A DNA stretch of 7,099 bases from an uncultured Gammaproteobacteria bacterium (lineage in GTDB: Bacteria; Pseudomonadota; Gammaproteobacteria; Pseudomonadales; Pseudohongiellaceae): positions 1 through 7,099 of the forward strand of contig CAIYIP010000308.1 of the NCBI GenBank assembly GCA_903926285.1, written 5' to 3'. A program made the position numbers and the translations under genes. Within the stretch, counting starts at the first letter, position 1. Each line of letters starts with the position of its first letter. Shown here one piece after another: positions 6,305 through 7,099 of this stretch. The notes under the pieces were generated by a model. That model saw only the letters and a list, made by a program, of their open reading frames with translations. It was not told the DNA's origin and did no database searches.

Positions 6305-7099
6305 TTAGGGATAAACAAAAACGGCCTGAATAATAGCCTCGGGGGTGGCATCCAACTGCTGGTAAAGTCTGCTTGCCTCTTCGAGCTGGACGCGATGGGT
6401 AATCAACTGCTGTGGATTTATCTGTCTTATCATGTCCCAGCACACATCGAAACGCCGTTGCTTGTTCCAGCGGCCGCTCAGCTCTGGCGCAATGGTGCTG
6501 ACCTGACTTGTACTGATAGCGAGTCGGTTGCGATGGGCTTCGCCACCCAGCGCGACGATTGCGGCTTTATTGCCGTACCAGCTGCCAATAACGACTCTGC
6601 TGTTGTATCCGCTCAGCTCTAGCGCGAGATTGAGTGCTTCCGGCACACCACTTACCTCATAAATCAGATCGGCCCCGAGAAATTCATCCTGCCGCGTTAA
6701 CTGTTGTTTCAGCGCAACTACTTCCATAAAAGAACCGGGATCACATACATGGCTGGCACCGCGCAACAACGCGCAAGTACGACGTTGCGCATAACTATCA
6801 AGTGCGCAGAGTTGTCCCAGTGGATACCGCGCCAGCAAGCTCGACAGCAACAGACCCACGATGCCCTGCCCTAGGATTACGACTTGCTCACCGATTAGCG
6901 GCTTGCCATCCTGCACCAGGTTAACGGCAGTTTCCATGTTCGCCAGGAACACCGCAGCTTCTGCATCAATATCTTCGGGCACCGGAATAACGTGTGCAGG
7001 AGTAGCGCAGAAATGACTTGCATGTGGCTGAAACGCAAACACCCGTTTGCCCAGCCAACCTGCATCGAGCCCGGCACCGACTTCGATGACCTGCCCGAC
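6305..7099 (-). CDS. Medium-chain (zinc-type) alcohol dehydrogenase family protein, N-terminal part beyond the window
   Basis: This is an oxidoreductase of the MDR superfamily, which interconverts alcohols and carbonyls with NAD(P)(H). The 264 visible residues start in the catalytic domain (VGQVIEVGAGLD, residues 1-12, then GKRVFAF at 17-23). The Rossmann domain follows with ILGQGIVG (75-82, a GxGxxG motif). LDSYAQRR (100-107) places an Asp at the end of the second strand, which usually favours NAD(H) over NADP(H). Family members are about 320-350 residues, so roughly 60-85 are missing off the right edge. The GTG at 7042 is an internal Val, not the start. The visible catalytic part passes from GKRVFAF straight to the next core strand without the four-Cys structural-zinc lobe of classical alcohol dehydrogenases. 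The catalytic zinc ligand Cys, if present, would lie outside the window. The gene probably leads an operon with the PTPS gene. Its substrate is unknown. Confidence 0.85.
   Translation of the reverse strand, partial: VGQVIEVGAGLDAGWLGKRVFAFQPHASHFCATPAHVIPVPEDIDAEAAVFLANMETAVNLVQDGKPLIGEQVVILGQGIVGLLLSSLLARYPLGQLCALDSYAQRRTCALLRGASHVCDPGSFMEVVALKQQLTRQDEFLGADLIYEVSGVPEALNLALELSGYNSRVVIGSWYGNKAAIVALGGEAHRNRLAISTSQVSTIAPELSGRWNKQRRFDVCWDMIRQINPQQLITHRVQLEEASRLYQQLDATPEAIIQAVFVYP

Noticed and set aside
5850..6308. Plus-strand 152-codon ORF opposite the PTPS gene
   Set aside because: It has no recognisable motif and lies opposite a gene with clear family motifs, so it is a shadow.
6282..6443. N-terminal extension of the PTPS protein from 6443
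   Set aside because: The extension reads antiparallel-free but out of frame over the dehydrogenase C-terminus, has no PTPS similarity, and the AGGA site supports ATG 6281.

Overview
The window looks like ordinary chromosomal DNA of a gammaproteobacterium. The evidence is an opgG-opgH (mdoGH) operon for osmoregulated periplasmic glucans (OPGs), tight gene packing, and moderate GC content (just over half, by eye). I could not narrow the taxon further. There are no RNA genes, insertion sequences, CRISPR arrays or phage genes. Six protein genes fill almost all of the window, and the first and last run off its edges.

Plus strand, 2-5853: four genes in one direction with gaps of only 6-13 bases, so probably one operon. 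They are opgG (5' end missing; periplasmic glucan protein with a visible signal-peptide end), opgH (inner-membrane beta-1,2-glucosyltransferase with a short N-terminus), a CDP-alcohol phosphotransferase with a long extra membrane region, and an integral-membrane protein of the LPG-synthase-TM / flippase-like family. OpgH makes and exports the glucan backbone and OpgG shapes it in the periplasm. The two downstream membrane genes are not part of the classical OPG set. They could supply or move a phospholipid, or substitute the glucan, but that is inference from position.

Minus strand, 7099-5904: a medium-chain dehydrogenase (its N-terminal part lies beyond the window) followed 23 bases later by a small 6-pyruvoyl-tetrahydropterin synthase (PTPS/QueD) family gene with a clear ribosome binding site. 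The PTPS protein keeps the three zinc histidines and the pterin-anchoring glutamate. The catalytic Cys is replaced by Glu and the Asp-His pair is changed, so it is probably not a canonical QueD. This operon converges on the plus-strand operon across a 50-base gap with no convincing terminator.

The points most worth a second look are the Glu-type PTPS paired with a dehydrogenase, the phospholipid-type genes attached to opgGH, the fused C-terminal membrane region of the CDP-alcohol phosphotransferase, and a chained ATGA/ATGA mini-ORF linking opgH to it.
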